DNA of 64,000 nucleotides from an uncultured Pelagibacteraceae bacterium (GCA_902558835.1 CACEFK010000001.1:1-64000); one strand, 5' to 3'. Positions 45,560-55,221 are shown, counted from the stretch's first letter. The notes: generated by a model from the letters alone, not told the origin. A program made the numbers and translations.

Positions 45560-47266
45560 ATGTCAATGCAAAAAGCCAACATAGGAGATCTCTTTATTCA
45601 AAAAAAATATAATGAAATAATTAATATAATTGAAAATAAAATAGAAAAAAAAGATTTAACCTCTCAATTATTAAATATATTAGGTGCCTGTAAACTTTTT
45701 AAAAAAATTATTAATAAAAATGATTTAATTGATGCTATCAAAATTTTTAGAGAAGCTTATACAAAAGAAAAATTAAACATCCACACTGTTGGTGCATTTA
45801 ATAATTTTATACATTCTAATGTAAATCTTTATGATATGGATAGTTCAGAGAGGAATCGAACTTATTGTAAAGAAAATTTTTACGAAGCAATAAATTTTTA
45901 TAAAAAAAATAATAAATATTTTGATACAAATAAAACAATTTTGCTAGCTATTACGAGAATTCACAAGCGATTTGCTGATATAGATAAAATTATCTTAAAT
46001 TTACAAAAATTAACGAATCTTGATAAGAATAATCCATTAATTTTATGCTCATATATTTATCATAATAGTTTTAAAAATGAGTGGAAACAAAATAAATTTT
46101 TAGAAAATTCAAAATTATTGAATGAAAATTTGAAAAAATTATCCGATATTAACTTAGTACCGCTAAAAAAAGAAAAAGGCGATAAAATTAAAATTGGTAT
46201 TCTATCTTCAGATATTAAAGGTAATCATGTAGTAAATAATTATTTAAGATCTATTTTAGAAAATTATAATAACAATAAATTTGATATTAATTTGTTCCTA
46301 AATATAGATATCAAAAAACAAGATCAAACAACTAGGGAATTTAAAGAATTAGTTTCCAATAGTTTTGACATTAAAAATTTGAATGATTTAGATGCTATTA
46401 ATTTAATTAGAAAACAGAAGATAGACGTAATCATTGACACCATGGGTTTACTTTCAGAAAATAGATTGGCTTTGTATAAAAACAGAATAGCTCCAATACA
46501 AATAAATTGGTGTGGATATTGTAACACTGTCGGCATTAAAGAGATGGATTTTATTTTTGTTGATAAAAACTTAGTTCATCCTGATGAAAAAAATTTCTAT
46601 ACTGAAAAAGTTGTTTATTTAAATGATATTTGGAATGCACACTGTGGATTTAAAAAAGAAAGAAAAAAATACTCACCCCCTTTTTTAAAAAAAAATCATG
46701 TTACTTTTGGAAGTTTTAATAATTTTAGTAAAATTAGCGAGGATACCATCGAAGCATGGTCAAAAATTTTAAAAGCGAACAAAGGCACAAGATTAATTCT
46801 TAAGTCTGGTTCTCCACGAGATTTAGAAATTTTGTCTGAAAAGTTTAATAAATATAGTGTTTTAAACTCAATAGAGTTAAAAACAAAAATAGAATCTTTC
46901 GAAGAACATTTAGATTTGTATCAAGAGATAGATTTAAGCCTAGATACATTTCCGTATAACGGAGTTACAACAACCTTTGAATCTTTGTGGATGGGAGTTC
47001 CGGTATTAACAATGAAGGGATTTAATTTTAATTCTAGATGTGGCGAGTCAATAAATATTAATTTAGGTATGCAAAAACTTATAGCGAGAGATTTAAAAAA
47101 TTATATAGATATAGCGTCTTTTTATACATCAAACACTGATAGATTATTAGATTTAAGAAATGAAGTTTATGATAAATTATTAGATACTTCTTTGTTCGAT
47201 GTAAAAAAATTTTCTACAAATTTTTATAACTCTATACAAAAACTCTATAAAGATAAATTTAACTAA
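45560..47266 (+). CDS. OGT/SPINDLY-type glycosyltransferase (family 41-like)
   Basis: This 568-residue protein has an N-terminal helical (TPR-like) part and a C-terminal SPINDLY/OGT catalytic domain: K-I-G-I-L-S-S-D-I-K-G-N-H-V, I-D-T-M-G-L-L-S-E-N-R, A-P-I-Q-I-N-W-C-G-Y-C-N-T-V-G, F-G-S-F-N-N-F-S-K-I and D-T-F-P-Y-N-G-V-T-T-T-F-E-S-L-W-M-G-V-P-V. Such enzymes transfer sugars (GlcNAc or fucose) to Ser/Thr of proteins or to glycans. It sits between rho and mnmE, where most alphaproteobacteria have nothing, so it is a likely insertion. Confidence 0.9.
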   Translation: MSMQKANIGDLFIQKKYNEIINIIENKIEKKDLTSQLLNILGACKLFKKIINKNDLIDAIKIFREAYTKEKLNIHTVGAFNNFIHSNVNLYDMDSSERNRTYCKENFYEAINFYKKNNKYFDTNKTILLAITRIHKRFADIDKIILNLQKLTNLDKNNPLILCSYIYHNSFKNEWKQNKFLENSKLLNENLKKLSDINLVPLKKEKGDKIKIGILSSDIKGNHVVNNYLRSILENYNNNKFDINLFLNIDIKKQDQTTREFKELVSNSFDIKNLNDLDAINLIRKQKIDVIIDTMGLLSENRLALYKNRIAPIQINWCGYCNTVGIKEMDFIFVDKNLVHPDEKNFYTEKVVYLNDIWNAHCGFKKERKKYSPPFLKKNHVTFGSFNNFSKISEDTIEAWSKILKANKGTRLILKSGSPRDLEILSEKFNKYSVLNSIELKTKIESFEEHLDLYQEIDLSLDTFPYNGVTTTFESLWMGVPVLTMKGFNFNSRCGESININLGMQKLIARDLKNYIDIASFYTSNTDRLLDLRNEVYDKLLDTSLFDVKKFSTNFYNSIQKLYKDKFN

Positions 47267-47289
47267 CTTAAAATTAATTTTAAATAAAT

Positions 47290-48144
47290 CTATAAATAAT
47301 TTAGTTCTTCCATTTCAGCACTAAAATTATCTTCAATTTTTTTTCTTACATTATTGGGGAGATTTTTCTTCCAATCATTATCAGGACCTAAATTAAAAAA
47401 CTTTTTTTTTTTATTTGTAATGTCATCAGTTGGAGCCTCATCAAATCCGAATTTTTCTTCTGATTTTTTTAAATTTTGAAAAGAACTTTTCAGTATGGCT
47501 TCCTCTACATCTATGTCTTCAATTTTAATTTGTAATAATTTACTTAAATATTTGCCTATTTCTTTGAATTTTTTTTTTGGGTTAGTCATTAGATCCTCAT
47601 ATTTTATTAATAAGTAATTTTTCTTAAAATTTTTCCATGCTTTATAATGGTTATTCCAATTTGAAATATATGTAGGAAACTCAGTCTCTCTTATATAATT
47701 ATTTTTTTTATCTAATTTTCCTGAAAACCTATCCTTATCTAGCATAAACTCTAAAGCTTCATCATAATTTTTCAGAGAGTAGTGATGTTTTAAAGATGTA
47801 ATTACATTTCTAGGATCTCTAACTATATAGATCGCTCCTAATGAGTTCTTATAAGTAGTAAAAAAATTATTATTTATTGAACAAAGAATATGGTGAGTCT
47901 TTAAGAATTTTATTTTTTTATCTAGATTCAAAATACTTTGAGATTTTTCCCAATTTTCAGAAATTTCTTTAAAATTTTCAAAATTATCGATTATATGATA
48001 AAAATCTTTGCTTAAAGGATAAGCATGGATTTGTCTCAGTTTATCTAATGAGTTAAGATTTTTATCTTTATAAAGTAAAGAAGTAATAAATGCTCTTAGC
48101 CATGTATTTCCACTTTTGGGATATGACGCTATCCAGATAATCAT
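47290..48144 (-). CDS. Sulfotransferase
   Basis: This 284-residue protein, started at M-I-I-W-I-A-S-Y-P-K, has the PAPS-binding 5' loop Y-P-K-S-G-N-T-W at residues 8-15, the 3' phosphate motif R-D-P-R-N-V-I-T-S-L and the C-terminal G-P-D-N-D-W-K-K-N-L. It sulfates a small molecule, glycan or protein Tyr. The upstream frame continues into mnmE, so the ATG at 48144 is preferred. It is convergent with the SPINDLY-type gene and divergent from mnmE. Confidence 0.9.
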   Translation of the reverse strand: MIIWIASYPKSGNTWLRAFITSLLYKDKNLNSLDKLRQIHAYPLSKDFYHIIDNFENFKEISENWEKSQSILNLDKKIKFLKTHHILCSINNNFFTTYKNSLGAIYIVRDPRNVITSLKHHYSLKNYDEALEFMLDKDRFSGKLDKKNNYIRETEFPTYISNWNNHYKAWKNFKKNYLLIKYEDLMTNPKKKFKEIGKYLSKLLQIKIEDIDVEEAILKSSFQNLKKSEEKFGFDEAPTDDITNKKKKFFNLGPDNDWKKNLPNNVRKKIEDNFSAEMEELNYL

Positions 48145-48187
48145 AAAAAAATATATAATTTTAATAATATAAATTATAATATTTAAT

Positions 48188-49519
48188 ATGACTATTTTTG
48201 CTTTATCATCTGGTCCTGGTATATCAGGTGTGGCTGTTATAAGACTTTCAGGACAAGACACCTCAAAAGTAATTAAGCTTTTAACTGGCAAGGAACCACC
48301 AAAGCCTAGAGTAGCAACATTAAGAAAAATCAATAAAATCAACACTTCTGAGCTGATTGATGAGGGGCTAATTCTTTGGTTTCCTGGGCCTGAGAGCTAC
48401 ACAGGCGAAGATATGGCTGAAATTCAAGTACATGGCAGTAAAGCTGTTGTGGATGCCCTACACTCTTCTCTTTCAAAAATAGAAAACTGTAGATTAGCTG
48501 AGCCAGGTGAATTTACAAAGCTAGCATTTCAAAATGGAAAAATAAATCTACTTAAAGCTGAAAGTATTGCTGATTTAATTTCATCAGAAACTGAAATTCA
48601 AAGACAACAAGCAATTAAAATTATGAATGGAAAATCAGCGGACAAATTTAATTTTTTAAGAGAAAAACTTTTAAAAATTTTATCACATGTTGAAGCTAAA
48701 ATAGATTTTCCAGATGAGGATTTGCCAAATAATATTTTAAATGAAATTCAGAATAGTTCCGATGAGGTAATAAATAAAATTAAAAAAATATTAAATGATC
48801 AAAAAGTTGGAGAAAGAATTAGAGAAGGTTTTAAAATTGCTATCCTAGGACCAACTAATGCTGGTAAGTCTAGCGTGATGAATCACTTATCTAATCGCGA
48901 TGTTGCAATCGTCTCTGAAATTGCTGGTACAACCAGAGATGTAATTGAGACTCATCTAAATATAGATGGTTATCCAGTTATAATCTCTGATACAGCCGGA
49001 ATAAGAGATTCTAAAGATGAGATAGAAAAAAAAGGTATTAAATTATCTTTAAATAGAGCTGAAGAGGCAGATTTAAAACTTGTTGTGATTGACGCAAAAA
49101 GGCTTGATTTTACTGATGTTTTGAAGGATTTGTTACATGAAAATGCAATTTTAGTTATAAATAAGTCTGATCTTTTAGAAAAAGATATTGATCCAGAAAT
49201 TAAAAAAACAAATCATGTTTTAATTTCAATAAAAGAAAATAAAAATATTGAAGAATTAATTTCAAAAATAAAAAATAATTTAAATAATAAATTTATTACA
49301 AGTGATAATATTTTAATTACAAGAGAGAGACACAGACAACATCTGCAACAGTGTTTGGATCATCTAAATAACTTTAATCAAAAAAAAGAAATCGAAGATT
49401 TTGATAAAGCTGCAGAAGATTTAAGATTAGCTACTAGACATTTAGGCATGATAGTTGGAAAAGTTGATGTAGAGGAGATATTAGGTAGTATTTTCAACGA
49501 TTTTTGTATAGGTAAGTAA
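48188..49519 (+). CDS. mnmE: tRNA modification GTPase MnmE
   Basis: This 443-residue protein has an N-terminal tetrahydrofolate-binding domain (A-L-S-S-G-P-G-I-S-G-V-A-V-I-R), the G domain with G-P-T-N-A-G-K-S, D-T-A-G-I-R and N-K-S-D, and the terminal C-I-G-K catalytic cysteine motif. With MnmG it installs the 5-carboxymethylaminomethyl/methylaminomethyl group at U34. The mnmG gene follows but is frameshifted. Confidence 0.97.
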   Translation: MTIFALSSGPGISGVAVIRLSGQDTSKVIKLLTGKEPPKPRVATLRKINKINTSELIDEGLILWFPGPESYTGEDMAEIQVHGSKAVVDALHSSLSKIENCRLAEPGEFTKLAFQNGKINLLKAESIADLISSETEIQRQQAIKIMNGKSADKFNFLREKLLKILSHVEAKIDFPDEDLPNNILNEIQNSSDEVINKIKKILNDQKVGERIREGFKIAILGPTNAGKSSVMNHLSNRDVAIVSEIAGTTRDVIETHLNIDGYPVIISDTAGIRDSKDEIEKKGIKLSLNRAEEADLKLVVIDAKRLDFTDVLKDLLHENAILVINKSDLLEKDIDPEIKKTNHVLISIKENKNIEELISKIKNNLNNKFITSDNILITRERHRQHLQQCLDHLNNFNQKKEIEDFDKAAEDLRLATRHLGMIVGKVDVEEILGSIFNDFCIGK

Positions 49520-49549
49520 TACCCTATTATACTGGTTTTTTACACTTTT

Positions 49550-49600
49550 TTTATCAAAAAACGTTGATAAATGAGGCTTATTTACAAAAAAAATAAGCCT
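49550..49600. other. Two tandem hairpins between mnmE and mnmG
   Basis: TTTATCAA (49550-49557) pairs with TTGATAAA (49564-49571), and AGGCTTATTT (49574-49583) pairs perfectly with AAATAAGCCT (49591-49600). Neither is followed by a clear T-run on the plus strand, so they may be an attenuator, processing site or protein-binding sites rather than a terminator. The remaining 37 bases before mnmG hold nothing obvious. Confidence 0.5.
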
Positions 49601-49637
49601 ATCTTGTAAATTATTTAATCACCTATAAATTTGGCTT

Positions 49638-51510
49638 ATGAAAAACGATTTGTCATTTGATGTAGTTGTAATTGGAGGTGGTCATGCTGGATGTGAAGCT
49701 GCAGCAGCTTCTGCTCGTCTTGGAGTGAACACTGCCCTATTTACTCATAAAATAGAAACTATAGGTGAGATGTCTTGTAATCCGGCTATAGGAGGGTTGG
49801 GTAAAGGACATTTGGTTAGAGAAATAGATGCCCTTGATGGTGTTATGGGAGATGTAGCAGATAAATCAGGTATACAATTCAGATTGTTAAATAGAAGTAG
49901 AGGGCCAGCAGTAAGAGGACCCAGAACTCAATCTGACAGATCACTTTATCGTAAATATATGCAAGAAAAACTCTTAAACTATTGTAATTTAAGCGTTTTT
50001 TCAGATCCTGTATTAAAGTTTATTTTTAATAAAAATACAATAAGTGGATTCCAAACTAAAGAAGGTAAGAAAGTTCTATCTAATAAGATAATACTTACAA
50101 CAGGTACTTTTTTAAATGGTCTGATACATATAGGTGATGAAAGAACTCCCGCTGGTAGATACGATGAAAAACCTTCTACAGGTTTAAGTGAGCAATTAGC
50201 AAAATACGATTTTAAAATTGGAAGATTAAAAACTGGAACACCACCAAGGTTGGATGCAAGAACAATTAATTTTGAAAACTTAGAGGAACAATTCGCAGAT
50301 GAGGATCCTTATTTTTTTTCATTTTTAACAAAAAAAAATTTGAACAAACAAGTGTCATGCAGAATGACATATACAAATGAGAAGGTTCATAAAATTATAG
50401 AAAAGAATTTATCTAAGAGTGCTATGTACTCAGGTAGCATAAAAGGAGTAGGCCCAAGATATTGTCCATCTATAGAAGATAAGATAGTAAAATTTGCAGA
50501 TAAAGTTCGTCACCAGATATTTTTAGAACCAGAAGGTCTAAATGATAACACAATTTACCCAAATGGGATCTCCACATCGCTTCCAGCTCAAGTTCAGCAA
50601 GAAATATGTAATAATATCAATGGTTTAGAAAATGTTACTATATTAAGACCAGGATATGCAATAGAATATGATTATGTAGATCCACGTGAACTATTCTTAA
50701 CACTTGAAACAAAGAAGATAAGCAATCTTTATCTAGCCGGTCAGATTAACGGGACAACAGGATATGAGGAAGCTGCTGCACAAGGCCTTATAGCAGGAAT
50801 AAATGCTGCTTTGTCCGTTAAAAAATTAGAACCGTTCATACTTGATAGATCCGATGCTTATATCGGAGTCATGATTGATGATTTAGTTACCAAGGGAGTA
50901 GCTGAGCCATACAGAATGTTTACATCAAGAGCAGAATATCGATTGAGTTTGAGATCAGATAATGCTGATCAAAGATTAACTGCTAAGGGAATAGATATTG
51001 GTTTAATTGGTGATCAGAGAAAAGCTAAATATTTAACTAAATTTGAACAAATCAGCCAAATTAATATAAAAATGGTCGAATCCAAGATCTCACCATCAAA
51101 AGCCGAAAAATTTGGAATAAAAATAGCAAAAGATGGAATATTGAGATTATCTAGCGAAGTTTTAACTCAAAAAGGTGTAAATATGAGTAAAATTAGGGAA
51201 ATATGGTCTGATATACCTTTTTTTTAGCAAAGAAATTGATGAACAAGTGGAGATTAACGCTCATTACAGAGGATATTTAAAGAAACAAAAAGCTGATATT
51301 TTAGCATTTAAGAGGGACGAAAACCTAATTATTCCAGATAAAATCAATTATGACGGGCTATCAGGTTTATCTAATGAAGTAAAAGCAAAATTTAAAGAAA
51401 TAAAGCCCAAAACAATGGGTCAAGCTCTAAGAATTGACGGAATAACTCCTGCCGCTGTATATATTTTGTTGTCACACGTCAAAAGAAAGTCTATTAAGCA
51501 TATAGCTTAA
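49638..51510 (+). CDS. mnmG: MnmG tRNA uridine modification enzyme, frameshifted at an 8-T run
   Basis: The first 529 codons match MnmG: the FAD motif [12 protein letters not shown], the T-C-N-P-A-I-G-G-type segment here as [12 protein letters not shown] and [13 protein letters not shown]. They end at TAG 51225-51227 directly after T8 (51218-51225). The missing C-terminal domain ([12 protein letters not shown], then G-L-S-N-E-V and G-I-T-P-A-A) continues in the +1 frame to 51510. Removing one T gives a full 623-residue protein. This could be sequence error, transcript slippage or +1 frameshifting. Next gene rsmG overlaps the stop by one base. Confidence 0.85.
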
Positions 51511-52154
51511 TGGATCAGGAAATTTTAAATTCTTATTCTAGAATCAATCACTTAAATGTTTCACGTGAAACATTTTTGGACTTTGAAAACTATATATCTA
51601 TGATTCTAGAAAAAAATAAAAAAATAAACTTAATTAGCCAAAATTCAGCATCAAAAAAGGCTATAATAGACCGCCATATTATAGATTCTGCACAAATAAT
51701 TGATTTTGTTGACTTAAATAGCAGTACAACTACAGATATAGGTTCAGGTGGGGGTATGCCAGGTATAATCGTGGCAATTATACTAAAAAATATGAAAAAT
51801 AATATGAATGTGCACCTTTATGAAAAAAGTTATCATAAAAGCCATTTTTTAAAGGAAGTTTCACAAAAATTAAATTTAAACACAAAGGTTTTTCAAAAAA
51901 ATATTTTTGAAATAAAAAATTTAGAAACAGGAACGATAATGTCCAGAGCATTCAAACCAATGCCCGTAGTTTTAGATTTAGTATATGAAAATTTTTTAAA
52001 ATATAAAAACTTAATTTTTTTTATGGGGAAGAGTGGAAAAAAAATTTTTGAAAATTCCAAAAAAAAATGGGAGCTTGAGTATACAGAAAAAAAAAGTTTA
52101 ACAAGTGAAGACTCATTTTTAATAAATATTAAAAAAATAAAAAAAAAAAATTAA
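51510..52154 (+). CDS. rsmG: 16S rRNA (guanine527-N7)-methyltransferase RsmG
   Basis: This 214-residue SAM-dependent enzyme has N-V-S-R-E-T-F near the start (encoded by the parS palindrome), L-E-K-N-K-K-I-N-L-I-S, D-I-G-S-G-G-G-M-P-G-I-I and S-R-A-F-K-P motifs. It methylates G527 of 16S rRNA. It follows mnmG by overlap and is followed directly by parA, the normal origin-proximal order. Confidence 0.95.
   Translation: MDQEILNSYSRINHLNVSRETFLDFENYISMILEKNKKINLISQNSASKKAIIDRHIIDSAQIIDFVDLNSSTTTDIGSGGGMPGIIVAIILKNMKNNMNVHLYEKSYHKSHFLKEVSQKLNLNTKVFQKNIFEIKNLETGTIMSRAFKPMPVVLDLVYENFLKYKNLIFFMGKSGKKIFENSKKKWELEYTEKKSLTSEDSFLINIKKIKKKN
51555..51574. promoter_or_regulatory. parS centromere site inside rsmG
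   Basis: AATGTTTCACGTGAAACATT is a perfect 20-bp palindrome whose 16-bp core (51557-51572) is identical to the universal bacterial parS consensus TGTTTCACGTGAAACA. It lies in the rsmG coding sequence about 580 bases before parA, and about 9.8 kb from the candidate oriC. Confidence 0.95.
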
Positions 52155-52949
52155 ATGCAAGTTATATCTGTGATAAATCAAAAGGGTGGGGTAGGAAAAA
52201 CTACTACAGTAATAAATCTTGCAGCTGGCTTATCTCAAATAGATAAAAAAATTTTAGTAATTGACTTAGATCCTCAAGGAAATGCTACCACAGGTCTGGG
52301 ATTATCTAATATGGATAGCTCAAGTGACACAATTTATGGAGTATTAAATGGAACGAGAGAAATTAGCGAGGTAATTAAAAAAACACAGTTTGAAAATTTA
52401 GATGTTATTACATCAAATGTAGATTTATCAGGCTTAGAAGTGGAAACAGCTGACGATACCAACAGGGCCTTCATATTAAAGACTAAATTAGCCGCGTATT
52501 TAAACAATTCTAGAGGGCTATATGATTATGTATTGATCGATTGTCCACCTTCATTGAGCTTGTTGACGGTAATGGCACTTGTAAGTTCAAACTCATTATT
52601 GGTACCACTTCAAACTGAATTTTTTGCTTTAGAGGGTTTAACCCAGCTAATGAAAACAATCGAAAGGATAAAAGTAAGTTTAAATCCAGATTTGAAAATC
52701 AGGGGTATACTTTTAACTATGTATGACAAAAGAAATAAGCTTTCATCACAAGTTGAGAAAGAAGCTAGAGACTATTTTAGTGAAAAAGTTTATTCAACTG
52801 TGATACCAAGGAATGTAAGACTGTCAGAAGCACCATCTCATGGTATGCCAGTATTAATTTATGACAAGACTTGTCCTGGTAGTAAATCCTATTTTAGCTT
52901 TACTGATGAGTTTATGAGTCAAGAGTCAAAAATTGGGAGCGCTGCTTAA
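52155..52949 (+). CDS. parA: Chromosome partitioning ATPase ParA
   Basis: This 264-residue deviant Walker ATPase has I-N-Q-K-G-G-V-G-K-T-T-T, D-L-D-P-Q-G-N-A-T-T-G-L and I-D-C-P-P-S-L. It drives ParB-parS complexes along the nucleoid. Starts immediately after the rsmG stop and overlaps parB by one base. Confidence 0.98.
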   Translation: MQVISVINQKGGVGKTTTVINLAAGLSQIDKKILVIDLDPQGNATTGLGLSNMDSSSDTIYGVLNGTREISEVIKKTQFENLDVITSNVDLSGLEVETADDTNRAFILKTKLAAYLNNSRGLYDYVLIDCPPSLSLLTVMALVSSNSLLVPLQTEFFALEGLTQLMKTIERIKVSLNPDLKIRGILLTMYDKRNKLSSQVEKEARDYFSEKVYSTVIPRNVRLSEAPSHGMPVLIYDKTCPGSKSYFSFTDEFMSQESKIGSAA

Positions 52950-53791
52950 TGGATAAAATTAAAAAAGGACTGGGTAGAGGTCTATCATCATTGATTGGAG
53001 ATACAAAAGTTGAGACTCAAAAAAATCAAGTATCAATTGGTGACCTGGTCCCAAATAAGTATCAACCAAGGAAAATATTTGATGAAGCTAGTTTAGAAGA
53101 TCTAACCAATTCGATTAAAGAGAGAGGTATGATACAGCCTATTATTGTTAGAAATTCAAATAATGATAGATCAAAGTTTGAAATAATTGCTGGTGAAAGA
53201 CGATGGCTGGCAGCACAAAGAGCTGGTCTTCATAATGTACCTGTTGTTGTTACAGAAGCAGATGATTTAAAATCTTTAGAATTTGCTATTGTAGAAAATG
53301 TTCAAAGACATGATTTGAATCCACTTGAGGAAGCACAGGGTTACAAACGTTTGATAGACGAATTCTCTTATGATCAAGAAAAAGTATCGAAATTTATTGG
53401 TAAAAGCAGGAGCCATATAACAAACTCTTTAAGGCTACTTACTTTACCACAAGATGTTATAAAATTAATTGAAACACAAAAATTGACGGCTGGTCATGCT
53501 AAAATTTTAGTTGGACTTGAAAATGCAAGCTTTGTCGCAAATAAAATTATAGAAAAAAAACTTTCTGTAAGACAAGCTGAAAATTTTGTTAAAATTTTTA
53601 AAAGTAAAAAACAAAAATCTAGTTTATCAAAAGATACAAATATTATTGCACTTGAGTTATCAATTTCAAATAAAATAGGATTAAATGTAGATATTAAAAA
53701 TAATAAAAGAAACAAGGGCAAAATCAGCTTTGAATATAAAGATTTAGATCAATTAAATAAGATAATTGATATAATTAAGTCTAATTATTAG
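52949..53791 (+). CDS. parB: Chromosome partitioning protein ParB
   Basis: This 280-residue protein has G-L-G-R-G-L-S-S-L-I-G at the start (ParA-stimulating region), the CTP-binding motif G-E-R-R-W-L-A-A and E-N-V-Q-R-H-D-L-N-P-L-E-E-A, a helix-turn-helix that reads parS, and a C-terminal dimerisation region. The matched parS lies 1.4 kb upstream in rsmG. Its end overlaps the convergent holA by 11 bases. Confidence 0.98.
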   Translation: MDKIKKGLGRGLSSLIGDTKVETQKNQVSIGDLVPNKYQPRKIFDEASLEDLTNSIKERGMIQPIIVRNSNNDRSKFEIIAGERRWLAAQRAGLHNVPVVVTEADDLKSLEFAIVENVQRHDLNPLEEAQGYKRLIDEFSYDQEKVSKFIGKSRSHITNSLRLLTLPQDVIKLIETQKLTAGHAKILVGLENASFVANKIIEKKLSVRQAENFVKIFKSKKQKSSLSKDTNIIALELSISNKIGLNVDIKNNKRNKGKISFEYKDLDQLNKIIDIIKSNY

Positions 53792-54769
53792 TTTTTGGTG
53801 AACTTTGCTCAATTAAAAAGTCTGTAACCAAATTAACAGAATTATTTAAATTTTTTTTGATAAGTAGTTCAATTTCGTTAATTTTGAAAATTAATTTTTT
53901 AATATTATCTGGTTTCCATTTAAAAATTTGTTGTTTTACGATCTCCTTTTCTTTCCAAAAAATTGGTGGTTTTGCTGAAGAAATTGTCAGGTCTATATTA
54001 TTATTATTTTTATAATCATATGAAAGTTTAAGTACTCTTTTTGATTTATTTAATAAAGTTCTTATAATTGTTATACAATCTTCATTACTAAAATTATTTT
54101 CATTTAATATATGTATAATTTTCTTATTATTCATAGCCAAACAATTATCAATCAGTTCTGATATGCTATAGTTCTCAGATAAATTAGTTAATTTAGCTAT
54201 GTGCTCTTCTGTTATTTTCTTTTCAGTCTTTGCATAGTGTTCAATTTTATTTAATTCATTAATAAGGTTTTCTCTTTCCCCGCTAGATTTACTAATTATT
54301 AAATTTATATTTAAAGTTGAAATAGAAATGTTTTTCTTTTTAAAAAAATCAAATGCAAATTTAAATAATGTTTGTTGATTATCTGGATAAAAAGGTACAC
54401 ATATAAATTGTTTTTGTTTTTCAAATAAATTTCTTAATTTTGACCTTTTTTCCAAATTATATGAAGTTACTATCAATTTTATATCTTCAATTTTTTTTTC
54501 TTGGAGTATTTCAACTATTTTTACAAATTTATCTGTAGCTCTCTTGATTATAATTATTTTTTTTCATCAAAAAGTGATTTAGATAACATATTATCAATAA
54601 ACTCATTTTCATTATCTAAAATTTCTTTTTCATCATATTTAAAAACTTTTCCATTTTTCTTTAAATTATCAATTATTTCGTTTTTTAATCCTTCATTATT
54701 ACCGTAAAGCAAAAAAAAATTATTTTTATTTAATAAATCACCATTAAATTGAAAATGTTTTACTATCAT
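53781..54769 (-). CDS. holA: DNA polymerase III delta subunit, frameshifted at an 8-A run
   Basis: The N-terminal part (from 54769: F-F-L-L-Y-G-N-N-E-G-L-K-N-E-I-I-D) ends at TAA 54554-54556 right after eight A on the minus strand (T run 54557-54564). The rest continues in the -1 frame as I-I-I-I-K-R-A-T-D-K-F and then V-T-S-Y-N-L-E-K-R-S-K-L to 53781. Together they make a 329-residue HolA, the clamp-loader delta subunit, which is essential. One extra A, or -1 slippage on A-AAA-AAA, restores the frame. The ATG overlaps the end of lptE by one base, matching the common lptE-holA order. Confidence 0.83.
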
Positions 54770-55221
54770 TATTTTATTATCAATTGCGAAATAAATCTTT
54801 GCACTATTATATTTGTCATATCATCAATAATATTATTTTCATATTTCTCTTCCTCGAAAATAGTATCACCCTTTTTCATGTCAAATTTTTCAGTAAATTT
54901 AAATTCTTCCATATTGTCATTTATTTTTGTGATAAATTGTACCTTTACGTTTAACCTAAAGTTTGTTGCATTGCCTGCAGCATTTTTAGTTAAAATTAAT
55001 TTCTCATAATTAGAATTTATTTTTACATTATAAACCTTTTCTGAATTTTCAGATTGATATCTTGATAATTTTTGAACAATTAATTTGTTGATATTTTTAT
55101 TTCCATTTACTTTTTCAATTTGGATATTGATATTCTTATTATTTAAATTTGAGTAGATTGGTGTATAGCCACAACCTGTGATGAAAATTAATAAAAGAGT
55201 ATATCTTAAAATTTTTAACAT
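54769..55221 (-). CDS. lptE: LPS-assembly lipoprotein LptE
   Basis: This 150-residue lipoprotein has signal peptide and lipobox F-I-T-G-C-G-Y (Cys at about 17), followed by the LptE-typical G-Y-T-P-I-Y. It forms the plug in the LptD/E translocon that inserts lipopolysaccharide in the outer membrane. The order leuS-lptE-holA is conserved in proteobacteria. Sequence is short and divergent, so context supports it. Confidence 0.9.
   Translation of the reverse strand: MLKILRYTLLLIFITGCGYTPIYSNLNNKNINIQIEKVNGNKNINKLIVQKLSRYQSENSEKVYNVKINSNYEKLILTKNAAGNATNFRLNVKVQFITKINDNMEEFKFTEKFDMKKGDTIFEEEKYENNIIDDMTNIIVQRFISQLIIK

Noticed and set aside
48145-48345. Longer N-terminus for the sulfotransferase running into mnmE
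   Set aside because: The extra residues are antisense to the MnmE N-terminal domain, and the PAPS loop expected near the N-terminus begins a few residues after the ATG at 48144.
50686-50695. CCACGTGAAC as a second parS
   Set aside because: Only the CACGTGAA core is shared; the left arm does not match and it lies in conserved mnmG coding sequence.
54749-55009. Plus-strand open frame antisense to lptE
   Set aside because: Low-complexity Phe/Ser/Ile product from the reverse of an AT-rich gene; the lptE lipobox and gene order support the minus strand.
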